From Streptomyces sp. NBC_00442 (GTDB lineage Bacteria > Actinomycetota > Actinomycetes > Streptomycetales > Streptomycetaceae), in the NCBI RefSeq assembly GCF_036014195.1, contig NZ_CP107918.1:620001-684000 (forward strand): a DNA stretch of 64,000 bases, written 5' to 3'. Every line of letters begins with the position of its first letter. Position 1 is the first letter of the stretch. Below are positions 8,861 through 18,414 of this stretch, in pieces. Position numbers and translations under genes: made by a program. A model generated the notes under the pieces. It was not told the origin of the DNA and ran no database searches. It saw nothing but the letters and a program-made list of their open reading frames with translations.

Positions 8861-9202
8861 CGCGCACTCCTCTGTGTCGCGTAACCCTGGGCGTCCCGGT
8901 TGCGTCGTCCGCGACCCGGTGTCCGTCCACCCGAGGGCGGGGGCAAGGGCAGTTCTGACGCGGTGGCGCCGGCTCTCTGTCCGCATCACGGCCACAGGTT
9001 GCGGGACGGATCCGGAACGGGCCTGGAGGGTTGGTGGACCCGCCGTGGCTACCGTGCGCACCAGAGTAACCAAATGAGCGCGGTCGCGCTCGATAGGGCC
9101 ACTTCCTTTGCGTCAACTTTCCTTCGCCGGGCGTTCAGCCCGGCGTTCACCCGCCATGATCTGCTGACCTGGTCGGCTGCCGCGCGCGGGGAGGGGAAAC
9201 GG
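8861..9202. other. Divergent intergenic region with a 16-bp palindrome
   Basis: This 342-bp stretch separates the 57-residue peptide gene (minus) and the HD oxygenase gene (plus). It holds the palindrome GAGCGCG-GT-CGCGCTC at 9076-9091 and, on the minus strand just beside it, a TACTCT -10-like box. It is less extreme in GC around 9060-9120 (an AT-richer promoter-like patch). The minus strand has an uninterrupted frame through most of it, probably fortuitous. Confidence 0.5.
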
Positions 9203-9805
9203 ATGGAGCTGTCGGGCAGGACCGGTGCGGGGCGGTCGGTGGGCTCGGCGGGCTCGGTGGAGGAGCTGATGGAGCTCCTCCACGACTGCCGCGGCGCCTG
9301 GGACACCCCCGATCGCAGCGGCGATCCGGTGGACCTCCACGACCACGCGCTGCAGACCGCCCACCTGCTGCGCCGCTCACACCCGGCCGACAAGGAACTC
9401 CAGGTCGCGGGGCTCGTGCACGATCTGGGCCATGTGCTCCGTCCGGGTGATGACGCCGGGCACGCCGACACCGCGGCACGGGCGGTGCGGTCGCTGCTCG
9501 GCGCGCGGGTGGCCCGCCTCGTCGAGCTGCACGTGGCCGCGAAGCGCTATCTGGCGGCGGTCGAGCCCGACCGTACGCTCTCGCCCGAGAGCGCCCTGAC
9601 GCTGCGGGCGCAGGGCGGGGTGATGGGGCCCGCGGAGGCGGCCGCCTTCGCGCGGGATCCCCTGGCCGAGGATGCGGTGACCCTGCGCCGGGCGGACGAC
9701 GCGGGGAAGGTCGTGGGGCTCGACGCGGGCGTCATGGACGACTGGCGTCCGGTACTCGAACTCGTCGCGGAACGCGCGGGACAGCCCTCGGACCGCGGCC
9801 GCTGA
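9203..9805 (+). CDS. HD-domain diiron oxygenase of the PhnZ/TmpB type
   Basis: A 200-residue protein starting at ATG 9203 behind GGAGGGG. His48, the His73-Asp74 pair (LVHDLGH), His77, His87, His110 with Lys114 (ELHVAAKRYL) and Asp165/166 (RRADDAGKV) are spaced much like the metal ligands and substrate-binding Lys of PhnZ, a mixed-valence Fe(II)/Fe(III) oxygenase that cleaves organophosphonates; myo-inositol oxygenase uses the same fold. The C-terminal LTLRAQGGVMGPAEAAAF segment also fits that family. No phosphonate or inositol genes are near, so the substrate is open. A plain phosphohydrolase is the alternative, but the ligand set and YLAAVEPDRTLS context argue for the oxygenase clade. Confidence 0.75.
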   Translation: MELSGRTGAGRSVGSAGSVEELMELLHDCRGAWDTPDRSGDPVDLHDHALQTAHLLRRSHPADKELQVAGLVHDLGHVLRPGDDAGHADTAARAVRSLLGARVARLVELHVAAKRYLAAVEPDRTLSPESALTLRAQGGVMGPAEAAAFARDPLAEDAVTLRRADDAGKVVGLDAGVMDDWRPVLELVAERAGQPSDRGR

Positions 9806-9832
9806 TGCCCGGTCCGGAGCCCGGCCGCTGAC

Positions 9833-9872
9833 GCCGAAGGGGCGCCGCACGTCCGTGCGGCGCCCCTTCGGC
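9833..9872. terminator. 19-bp perfect stem between convergent genes
   Basis: GCCGAAGGGGCGCCGCACG and its exact complement separated by two bases. It sits 27 bp past the HD oxygenase stop and 60 bp past the stop of the SDR gene on the other strand, so it can serve both. Confidence 0.8.
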
Positions 9873-9931
9873 ACGGGCTTCTTGCTGGGATTCCCGAGGT
9901 GATTCCTGAGGGGCCGAAACCGGCCCGGCAC

Positions 9932-11458
9932 CTACCAGTTGGCGGGCCGGTAGTCCTTGAGGAAGACGCTGTGCAGGTCCTCACCCAGCTCGCCGCGGAC
10001 GATCGGGTCGTAGACGCGGGCCGCGCCGTCGACCAGGTCGAGGGGGGCGTGGAAGCCCTCCTCGGCGAGGCGCAGCTTGTCGTGGTGCGGGCGCTCGTCG
10101 GTGATCCAGCCGGTGTCGACCGAGGTCATGAGGATCTTGTCGGTCGCGAACATTTCCTGGCCGCTGGTGCGCGTGACCATGTTCATGGCGGCCTTGGCGG
10201 CGTTGGTGTTGGGGTGCCCCGCGCCCTTGTAGCCGCGGCTGAACACACCCTCCATCGCCGAGACGTTCACCACGTAGGCGCGGCCGTTCGGCGCCTTGCG
10301 GGCGGCGTCGGCCATCGCCGGGCGGAGCATGCTGATCAGGATGAACGGCGCCGTGTAGTTGCACAGCTGGGTTTCCAGGAGCTCGACCGGGGAGATCTGG
10401 TCGATGGACTGCACCCAGGTGTTGGAGTCGACGACGTCCGGGAGGAGACCCCCCGCGTCGAGGGCGGTGCCGTCCTGGTACTTGGCGATGCTGGCGTTGC
10501 CGGCCACGAGGGCGAGGTCGGCGACCCGCTGGGCGTCGAGCCCGGAGGCGCCGACGGGAAGCGCGGTCAGCCCGTCGACGGCGCCGGAGTTGAACGCTCC
10601 GATGACGTGATGGGCGGGAAGCTCACCGGCGGGAAGCGGCGCGCTCTCGCCGTCGACCAGGGCCGCGTAGGCGGAGGGCAGCCGGCGCACGGTCTGGGTC
10701 GCGTTGTTGATCAGGATGTCCAGGGGGCCCTGCCGCGCGGTCTGCTCGGCGAGGGCGACGGCCTGCGCGGGGTCACGCAGGTCGATGCCGACGACTTCGA
10801 GGCGGTGCATCCACTGCGCGGAGTCCTCCATCGCCTTGAACCGGCGGATGGCGTCCTTGGGGAAGCGCGTGGTCACGGTGGTGTGCGCGCCGTCACGCAG
10901 GAGTCGCAGCGCGATGTACATACCGATCTTCGCGCGGCCTCCGGTGAGCAGGGCGCGCTTGCCGCTGAGGTCCGTGCGTGCGTCGCGGCGGGCCCGGTTC
11001 ATGGCGGCGCACGGCTGGCAGAGCTGGTGGTAGAAGGCGTCCACCTCGACGTACCGGGCCTTGCAGATGTAGCAGGAGCGGGGGCGCCGGAGTATGCCCG
11101 CGATCTCGCCCGTGACGGACGAGCTGGGCAGCAGACCCTCGGTCTCGTCGTCGATGCGCTCGGCGGAGCCGGTGGCGGTCGCCTCGGTCACGGCGCGGTC
11201 GTGGGCGGTCTTGGCGGCCCTGCGCTCCTGGCGGCGGCGCTGCTTCACGGTGCGGTAGACGCCGGCGGTGGCACGGCGCACGGTGACCGCGTCGGGGTGG
11301 TCGACGTCGATCTGGTCGAGTTCCGCCAGCACGCTCAGGCAGAGCGCGAGCCGCTCGGGATCGATGCCGGGGCCGAAGTCCTGGTCGACGCCCTGTGCGG
11401 GCCGCTCGTCGACACCGGGGCCGGTCCCGTGGCCCTGGAAGTCCTCTGTCACCGTCAT
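9932..11458 (-). CDS. SDR oxidoreductase with N-terminal CxxC...CxxC zinc motif
   Basis: A 508-residue protein: about 150 residues of unassigned helical sequence, a probable zinc-binding segment (CYICKARYVEVDAFYHQLCQPC), then a short-chain dehydrogenase domain. The nucleotide loop is LTGGRAKIGMYIA, NNA is present in ILINNATQ, and the catalytic Ser is in VNVSAMEG. Where most SDRs have YxxxK this protein has TNAAK, so Tyr is replaced by Thr while Lys is kept; I recall related long SDRs with HTNxAK, so this may be a family trait rather than a lesion. Cytoplasmic, substrate unknown. No clear Shine-Dalgarno precedes the ATG at 11458; the gene stands alone. Confidence 0.75.
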   Translation of the reverse strand: MTVTEDFQGHGTGPGVDERPAQGVDQDFGPGIDPERLALCLSVLAELDQIDVDHPDAVTVRRATAGVYRTVKQRRRQERRAAKTAHDRAVTEATATGSAERIDDETEGLLPSSSVTGEIAGILRRPRSCYICKARYVEVDAFYHQLCQPCAAMNRARRDARTDLSGKRALLTGGRAKIGMYIALRLLRDGAHTTVTTRFPKDAIRRFKAMEDSAQWMHRLEVVGIDLRDPAQAVALAEQTARQGPLDILINNATQTVRRLPSAYAALVDGESAPLPAGELPAHHVIGAFNSGAVDGLTALPVGASGLDAQRVADLALVAGNASIAKYQDGTALDAGGLLPDVVDSNTWVQSIDQISPVELLETQLCNYTAPFILISMLRPAMADAARKAPNGRAYVVNVSAMEGVFSRGYKGAGHPNTNAAKAAMNMVTRTSGQEMFATDKILMTSVDTGWITDERPHHDKLRLAEEGFHAPLDLVDGAARVYDPIVRGELGEDLHSVFLKDYRPANW

Positions 11459-11816
11459 CGCCGCTGCGTTCCTCGATCAGTCAGAGATCAGTCAGATCAG
11501 TCATGAGTATCAAGTTCCCAAAAGCGCCATGGTACGGAGCGATCCCCCCACATACCAAACCGCCCGCCCCCGCGGAAGCGGGGGCGGGCGGTGGCGCGGG
11601 ATCCGGTGGCGGACCACGGGCGGCGCCGCGGCCGTCGAGGCGGGCCGAGGCCACGTAGCGCCGGGTGGTGGAGGTGTCCTGCGCCTTCACGCCGGAGGCG
11701 CCGCGCGGGCAGGAGCGCCGGCCGAGGGTGAGGTCGACCCGGTCGACGAGGGGCATGCCACCAGCAGCGCGCCCCCAACTCCCTTCCGCCGCCCGCCCGT
11801 ACGGGGCCGTGGGCGC
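11459..11816. other. Intergenic stretch with hairpin; no confident gene
   Basis: The stretch upstream of the SDR gene contains repeated ATCAGTCAGATCAGTCATGA (11474-11510), which may be the SDR promoter/operator region, and the hairpin listed separately. Between 11592 and 11756 the minus strand is open (LVDRVDLTLGRRSCPRG...), but that frame reads straight through the hairpin, has no ribosome site and no family resemblance, so I do not call it. Confidence 0.4.
11560..11591 (-). terminator. 14-bp GC stem with GGAA-type loop
   Basis: CCGCCCGCCCCCGC - GGAA - GCGGGGGCGGGCGG. It lies downstream of the Clp N-domain gene on the minus strand (about 225 bp past its stop) and upstream of the SDR start, so it probably insulates the two. 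Confidence 0.65.
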
Positions 11817-12362
11817 TTACGCCTCGGCGGCCGCGACCCGGGCCAGGGCCTCCTCGCGCAGACCCGCCCGGTCGGCGCCCAGCGACGCCAGGACCTCAAG
11901 GCCCCGTCCGCCGTCGGGCGCCGCGAGCAGGCCGAGCAGGATGTGCTCGGTGCCGAAGCGGTCGTGCCCGAGCGCCTGGGCCTCGCGGAGGGTGGCCTCG
12001 AGTGCCTGCTTGGCGTGGGGCGTGTAGGCCGGCCTGGGGTACTGGAAGGCGCCGGGTCCGAAGCTGCTGTCGGCCTGCCGCTTGATCTCCTCGACGTCGA
12101 TGCCGATGGAGGCGAGCGCGTCCTTCGCGGGCTGCCCGCCGCTGCTCGGCACCCCGGCCGCTTCGAGGACCCGTACGGTCTCCGCGCGCAGCCGGTCCAC
12201 CTCGATTCCCCGTGCGGTCAGCGCGTCCCGGGCGATGCCGTCGGTTCCGGCGAGTCCGAGCAGGATGTGCTCGGTGCCGATGAAATCGTGGCCGAGCGCG
12301 ATCGCCTCGTCCTGCGAGGCCACGATCGCCCGCTTGGCCGGCTCGGTGAAAAACTCGAACAC
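11817..12362 (-). CDS. Stand-alone Clp N-terminal (double Clp-N repeat) protein
   Basis: A 181-residue protein starting at GTG 12362, three bases past the stop of the upstream HTH gene, whose last codons supply the AAGGAGG ribosome site. It contains two Clp-N repeats: FTEPAKRAIVASQDEAIALGHDFIGTEHILLGL near residues 5-37 and YTPHAKQALEATLREAQALG...IGTEHILLGL-like FGTEHILLGLL near 105-140. There is no AAA+ ATPase domain, so it cannot unfold substrates itself; such proteins may act as adaptors or decoys for ClpC-type machines. Tight coupling to the HTH gene indicates a two-gene operon. Confidence 0.9.
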   Translation of the reverse strand: MFEFFTEPAKRAIVASQDEAIALGHDFIGTEHILLGLAGTDGIARDALTARGIEVDRLRAETVRVLEAAGVPSSGGQPAKDALASIGIDVEEIKRQADSSFGPGAFQYPRPAYTPHAKQALEATLREAQALGHDRFGTEHILLGLLAAPDGGRGLEVLASLGADRAGLREEALARVAAAEA

Positions 12363-12364
12363 CT

Positions 12365-12607
12365 TCAGTCCTCCTTGCCTGTGGCTTTGCGCCTGCTCGC
12401 ATGCTTTTCGTGCACCGACTGCCTGCTGACCTGCAGGGACGACGCGATGTTCTGCCATGACCAGCCCTGCTCGCGGGCGTTGTCGACGTGCACGCGCTCC
12501 AGTTCCTCCAGGAGGCGGCGCAGCGCGACGACCGCCGCGAGTCCGACGGCGGGGTCCTTGTTGGTGACTTGTCCGGCCAGCGAGGCCGGTGTGTCCTCAG
12601 CTCCCAT
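12365..12607 (-). CDS. Small HTH regulator paired with the Clp-N protein
   Basis: An 80-residue protein with a long helix (AVVALRRLLEELERVHVDNARE) followed by a helix-turn-helix, QGWSWQNIASSLQVSRQSVHEKHA. It starts at ATG 12607 and is the first gene of the operon with the Clp-N protein. Two near-identical dyads lie in its promoter, so autoregulation is likely. This HTH/Clp-N pairing recurs in actinomycetes, as far as I recall, but its role is not established. Because the second gene shares its ribosome site with this gene's end, the two products are probably made in fixed ratio. Confidence 0.85.
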   Translation of the reverse strand: MGAEDTPASLAGQVTNKDPAVGLAAVVALRRLLEELERVHVDNAREQGWSWQNIASSLQVSRQSVHEKHASRRKATGKED

Positions 12608-12610
12608 GAC

Positions 12611-12656
12611 CGTCAGGATTCCCTGACAGCATCGGGCTTGTCAAGATGCCCTGACA
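12611..12656. promoter_or_regulatory. Two 18-bp direct copies of a TGTCAGG-N4-CCTGACA operator
   Basis: Read on the minus strand, TGTCAGGGCATCTTGACA (12656-12639) and TGTCAGGGAATCCTGACG (12628-12611) are two copies, 28 bp apart, of the same imperfect dyad. The upstream copy contains TTGACA, a consensus -35 hexamer, and the other overlaps the expected -10 to +1 region, only a few bases before the HTH gene's ATG. Binding at both would occlude the promoter. Confidence 0.7.
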
Positions 12657-12978
12657 CAGCGCGTCCGGGACGAGGCAGGGCGGCACGGAGTGGCGAGGGG
12701 ATGACGGGGGATGACGGGGGTGTCTAGTTCATGCCACTTTGGCACGAAGTCATGGGTGGCCGGTTCCACGCCCGCGGGCAGGACGTTCGCCGTCCCGCGG
12801 CCCGGTCCGGCCCGCGGGACGGAAGGTGATCTTCCGAAGCCCTTGACGCCCATTTTGAGCTGCGGTTTTACTGATAGTCCGATATCTGGGACGCCTTTGG
12901 TCGTATGTCTCTACTCCTCCTGGAGTACGGCGCATTCGGTGCTCAGGGACGACGACACGGGGTCCACAACGAGACATC
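12657..12978. other. Intergenic region without a gene; one CATG-flanked dyad
   Basis: It includes repeated ATGACGGGGG units (12700-12720) and the dyad TGCCA-CTT-TGGCA at 12732-12744 inside a CATG-bounded segment. A tRNA was considered because of GGTTCCA-like sequence near 12770, but no cloverleaf can be folded. The last 100 bp should hold the promoter of the DMT transporter. Confidence 0.4.
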
Positions 12979-15161
<2,183 letters not shown>

Positions 15162-15374
15162 TCAAGAGCCGCCAAAATAGGGGCTGCGAACTGGCCATGA
15201 CAAGGGGTCGGACGAACAGAGAACGGCGCTCGGACCGGGGCAGGACTTTCGGCACCCGTGTCGGGCACCCGGTCCATCCCGTCTGACGTGGTGCGTTACA
15301 TAGGGTGGGCCGCAACCGCGCGTCGTGACGGTTGCTCGTGGCGCCGCGAACCCCGAGGATCCAGGAGCACACGC

Positions 15375-16817
15375 ATGAGTGGAACAGCCCAGATCGGCGT
15401 CACCGGACTCGCGGTCATGGGCCGCAACCTCGCCCGCAACTTCGCGCGCAACGGTTTCACGGTCGCCGTGCACAACCGGACGGCCGCCAAGACCCGCGCG
15501 CTGGTCGAGGAGTTCGGTTCCGAGGGCAGCTTCGTCGCGGCCGAGTCGCCGGAGGATTTCGTCGCGGCCCTGGAGCGGCCGCGCCGTCTCGTCGTCATGG
15601 TCAAGGCGGGCGACCCGACGGACGCGGTCATCCAGGAGTTCGCCCCGCTCCTCGACAAGGGCGACGTCATCATCGACGGCGGCAACGCCCACTTCGAGGA
15701 CACCCGCAGGCGCGAGCGCGAGCTGCGCGAGCGCGGCATCCACTTCGTCGGCGTCGGAATCTCCGGCGGCGAGGAGGGCGCGCTGAACGGCCCCAGCATC
15801 ATGCCGGGAGGATCGGCCGAGTCGTACAAGTCCCTCGGACCGCTCCTTGAGCGGATCGCGGCGAAGGCCCCCGACGGCGCGCCGTGCGTCACCCACGTGG
15901 GTCCCGATGGCGCGGGCCACTTCGTGAAGATGGTGCACAACGGCATCGAGTACGCCGACATGCAGCTCATCGCGGAGGCGTACCACCTGCTGCGCGCGGT
16001 CGCGGGCTACTCCCCCGAGAAGATCGCCGAGACGTTCCGGGGCTGGAACACCGGCCGTCTCGACTCGTATCTGATCGAGATCACGGCCGAGGTCCTCGCG
16101 CACGTCGACGCCGGGACGGGCAAGCCGTTCGTCGATGTGGTCGAGGACGAGGCCGAGCAGAAGGGGACCGGGCGCTGGACGGTGCAGATCGCCCTCGACC
16201 TCGGGGTCCCCGTCTCGGGCATCGCCGAGGCCGTGTTCGCCCGCTCCCTCTCGGGCCACGCCGAACTGCGGGAGGCGGCCCGCTCGCTGAACGGACCCAC
16301 GGCGGACCCGCTCGGCGCGGCGGAGGCCGCGGAGTTCGCCGCGCAGGTGGAGCAGGCGCTGTACGCGTCGAAGATCGTGTCCTACACGCAGGGCTTCCAC
16401 CAGGTCCAGGCGGGCAGCCAGAACTACGACTGGGACGTCGACCCCGGCACGGTCGCGGCCATCTGGCGCGCGGGCTGCATCATCCGGGCCGCGTTCCTCG
16501 ACCGGATCCGGGCCGCCTACGACGGACAGCCCGACCTGCCGAGCCTGCTCTCGGACAAGCACTTCGCCGACGAAATCGGCGCCGCCCAGGACGACTGGCG
16601 TGCGGTGATCGTGGCGGCGGCCCGCCAGGGCGTTCCGGTGCCGGGCTTCTCGGCGGCGCTCGCCTACTACGACGCGCTGCGCGCCGAGCGCCTCCCGGCG
16701 GCGCTCACGCAGGGTCAGCGCGACTTCTTCGGCGCGCACACCTACCGTCGCACCGACCGGGAGGGCTCGTTCCACACGCTGTGGGGCGGGGACCGGTCCG
16801 AGGTGAGCGCCGGCTGA
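15375..16817 (+). CDS. gnd: 6-phosphogluconate dehydrogenase, NADP-dependent decarboxylating
   Basis: A 480-residue enzyme of the long (about 470-480 aa) class; ATG 15375 follows AGGAG. It converts 6-phosphogluconate to ribulose-5-phosphate and CO2 in the oxidative pentose phosphate pathway. Visible motifs: nucleotide loop GLAVMGRNLARNFARNGF, substrate residues GGNAHFEDTRRR, the SGGEEGALNGPSIMPGG loop, catalytic Lys in GAGHFVKMVHNGIEY, and C-terminal KGTGRWT and HTYRRTDREG. It is transcribed alone, divergent from the wall hydrolase. The promoter probably lies in 15280-15360. Confidence 0.97.
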   Translation: MSGTAQIGVTGLAVMGRNLARNFARNGFTVAVHNRTAAKTRALVEEFGSEGSFVAAESPEDFVAALERPRRLVVMVKAGDPTDAVIQEFAPLLDKGDVIIDGGNAHFEDTRRRERELRERGIHFVGVGISGGEEGALNGPSIMPGGSAESYKSLGPLLERIAAKAPDGAPCVTHVGPDGAGHFVKMVHNGIEYADMQLIAEAYHLLRAVAGYSPEKIAETFRGWNTGRLDSYLIEITAEVLAHVDAGTGKPFVDVVEDEAEQKGTGRWTVQIALDLGVPVSGIAEAVFARSLSGHAELREAARSLNGPTADPLGAAEAAEFAAQVEQALYASKIVSYTQGFHQVQAGSQNYDWDVDPGTVAAIWRAGCIIRAAFLDRIRAAYDGQPDLPSLLSDKHFADEIGAAQDDWRAVIVAAARQGVPVPGFSAALAYYDALRAERLPAALTQGQRDFFGAHTYRRTDREGSFHTLWGGDRSEVSAG

Positions 16818-16895
16818 CGAGCCGGCGGGGGCCGGCCCGGGGCGAGCGCCGGCCGACGAGCGCCCCGGCCGGACCCGCTGGGCCGCTGGATCCGC

Positions 16896-17165
16896 TCAGC
16901 CCGCCGGTTCCGGCTGCGGCGGCCCGGGTACGGGTTCGGGGCCCGGAGGCTGCGGCACCGGGTCCGGCAGATCCGGATCCGGGTCGGGCTGCGGCGGCCG
17001 GGGGTCGGGACCCGGGCTCGGCGGCTGCGGGTCGGGACCGGGGCCGGGCCGTGGCGGGACCGGGTCGGGGCCGGGGCCGGGGCCCGGGTTGGGAATCGGG
17101 CCCGGTTCGGGGTCGGGCAGCGGCGTGGGCCACGGCGGGGTCGGTTCCGGGTGCGGCACGGTCAT
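16896..17165 (-). CDS. 89-residue protein made almost only of Pro, Asp, Glu and Gly
   Basis: ATG 17165 sits behind AGGAGG with a 7-base spacer, so translation is well supported. Roughly half the residues are proline in PxP steps (for example PGPGPDPQPPSPGPDP), with acidic residues between; there are no aromatic residues after Trp12 and no Cys. It would form an extended polyproline-II rod with strong negative charge. No signal peptide or domain is seen. Many homologous-frame tracts of this kind arise from repeats, so it could also be a fortuitous reading of a GC-skewed repeat; the strong ribosome site is the reason for calling it. Confidence 0.6.
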   Translation of the reverse strand: MTVPHPEPTPPWPTPLPDPEPGPIPNPGPGPGPDPVPPRPGPGPDPQPPSPGPDPRPPQPDPDPDLPDPVPQPPGPEPVPGPPQPEPAG

Positions 17166-17226
17166 GGTCGGCCTCCTCAAGGTTCGAGTTCAGCTTCACC
17201 CGCGCGCCTGCCCTGCGCCCGCCGGT

Positions 17227-17985
17227 TCAACCCGTCCGGGTCGGCCCCGCCGCGGCCACCGCCGCCCGCAGCCCGAGCCGGGGACTGGCGAGGACGGAAA
17301 CGCCGCACGTGGTGCGCGCGGCCGCCGGGGCCATCGAGGCCTGTGCGAGCACGACGACATCGACATCGCACAGCGCGTCGACGGTCCGCGCGATCGCCGC
17401 GCAGTACGCCTGCGCGTCGCCCGACTCGAAATGCGCCCAGGCTCCTTCGGCCAGGACCGTACGCAGGACGAGCGCCTGGACGGCGCCGGCCCCTTCGCCG
17501 GTCGCCCCCTCGCCGCGCACGACGCCCCGTACGCGCGTCGCGCCCTGGTCGCGCGTCGCGCCCTGGTCGCGCGTCGCGCCCTGGTCGCGGAGCGCGTCCT
17601 CTTCACGGATCAGCGCCGCGGTCGGTTCCAGGGTGGACTCGACCGTCGCCACCACCGCGATCCGACGGCCGTGCGCCACGGCGGCCGCGGCCATCGGCCG
17701 GTCGACCCGGAGCACCGGAACGCCGAGCGAGACCGAGGCCGCCTCGGCGACGGCACCGATCGTGGAGCAGGTGCACAGAACCGCGTCCGCACCCCGGGCC
17801 ACCGCCCCGGCCAGGACGGCGCGCACGTCGCCGGTCACCGCGTGCGGACCCGACTCCCGCGCCCTGTCGAGCAGTTGGCCGTGCACGAGGTGGCGCAGTT
17901 CCAGGCCGGGGGCCTCGTCGTCGCGCAGGGCGTCGAAGACCGGAACGTGTGCGGGAGAGGTGTGCAGCAGTGCGAGCCTCGTCAC
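17227..17985 (-). CDS. Aspartate/glutamate/hydantoin racemase family protein
   Basis: A 252-residue protein starting at GTG 17985, overlapping the upstream GNAT gene's stop by four bases (GTGA). Two cysteines expected in this cofactor-independent racemase fold are visible: CTCSTIGAVAEAA near residue 75 and TTCGVSVLASP near the C-terminus. The fold inverts or decarboxylates acidic substrates; the true substrate is unknown. In the middle, DQGATR occurs three times in tandem from an 18-bp DNA repeat, an insertion not expected in the family. Translational coupling suggests co-expression with the acetyltransferase. Confidence 0.8.
   Translation of the reverse strand: MTRLALLHTSPAHVPVFDALRDDEAPGLELRHLVHGQLLDRARESGPHAVTGDVRAVLAGAVARGADAVLCTCSTIGAVAEAASVSLGVPVLRVDRPMAAAAVAHGRRIAVVATVESTLEPTAALIREEDALRDQGATRDQGATRDQGATRVRGVVRGEGATGEGAGAVQALVLRTVLAEGAWAHFESGDAQAYCAAIARTVDALCDVDVVVLAQASMAPAAARTTCGVSVLASPRLGLRAAVAAAGPTRTG
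17533..17586. repeat. Three exact 18-bp tandem repeats inside the racemase gene
   Basis: GCGCGTCGCGCCCTGGTC is repeated three times exactly, keeping the frame and encoding (DQGATR)3 in the minus-strand racemase. Being in-frame and identical, it looks like recent slippage. Confidence 0.9.
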
Positions 17986-18320
17986 CAGCGCTCCGGATCC
18001 GCCGCGAGCCGGGCACGGGCCGCCTCGACCAGCGCGGCGGGTGCGGCCGGGGCCTCGTCGGGATGCCGTTCGGCCCAGGTGGCGGCGTACGGGCACAGCG
18101 GCACGACCGGCACGCCCTCGCGGGCCGCCATGGCGTAGAACTCTCTCACCAGGGCGCTCGCGATGCCCTTGCCCTCGTGCTCGGGCTCCACCACGGTGTG
18201 CACCGCGACCAGCGCGGCGGGCCGCCCGTCGAGGGTGAAGTAGTCGATGCGGCCAACCGCTTCCCCGTCCTCGGACGCGGCGAGCAGACCTCGCGAGCGG
18301 TCGTCTCGTAGCTGCACCAT
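17982..18320 (-). CDS. GNAT-fold acetyltransferase, small GCN5-related type
   Basis: A 112-residue protein, ATG 18320 behind GGAGAGGAC. The acetyl-CoA loop is EHEGKGIASALVREF and the C-terminal VPLCPYAATWAERHPDE fits the short GNAT subgroup (Acetyltransf_CG type) with a conserved CP...RHP tail. Members of this small class are not well characterised. A longer upstream frame exists but lacks a ribosome site. It leads a two-gene unit with the racemase. Confidence 0.85.
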   Translation of the reverse strand: MVQLRDDRSRGLLAASEDGEAVGRIDYFTLDGRPAALVAVHTVVEPEHEGKGIASALVREFYAMAAREGVPVVPLCPYAATWAERHPDEAPAAPAALVEAARARLAADPERW

Positions 18321-18414
18321 GTGCGGGTCCTCTCCGAGGAAGCCGGTGGCGGCGCCGACCGGGGCGCGCCCGGGTCGGCACCTGATCCGCCGGCCGGGAG
18401 CCCGGCCGGGCGGT

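Noticed and set aside
11481..11756. 91-codon minus-strand frame
   Set aside because: It reads through a strong hairpin, has no ribosome site and no recognisable product.
12730..12800. tRNA-like segment
   Set aside because: GGTTCCA resembles a T-arm, but no acceptor, D or anticodon arms can be folded.
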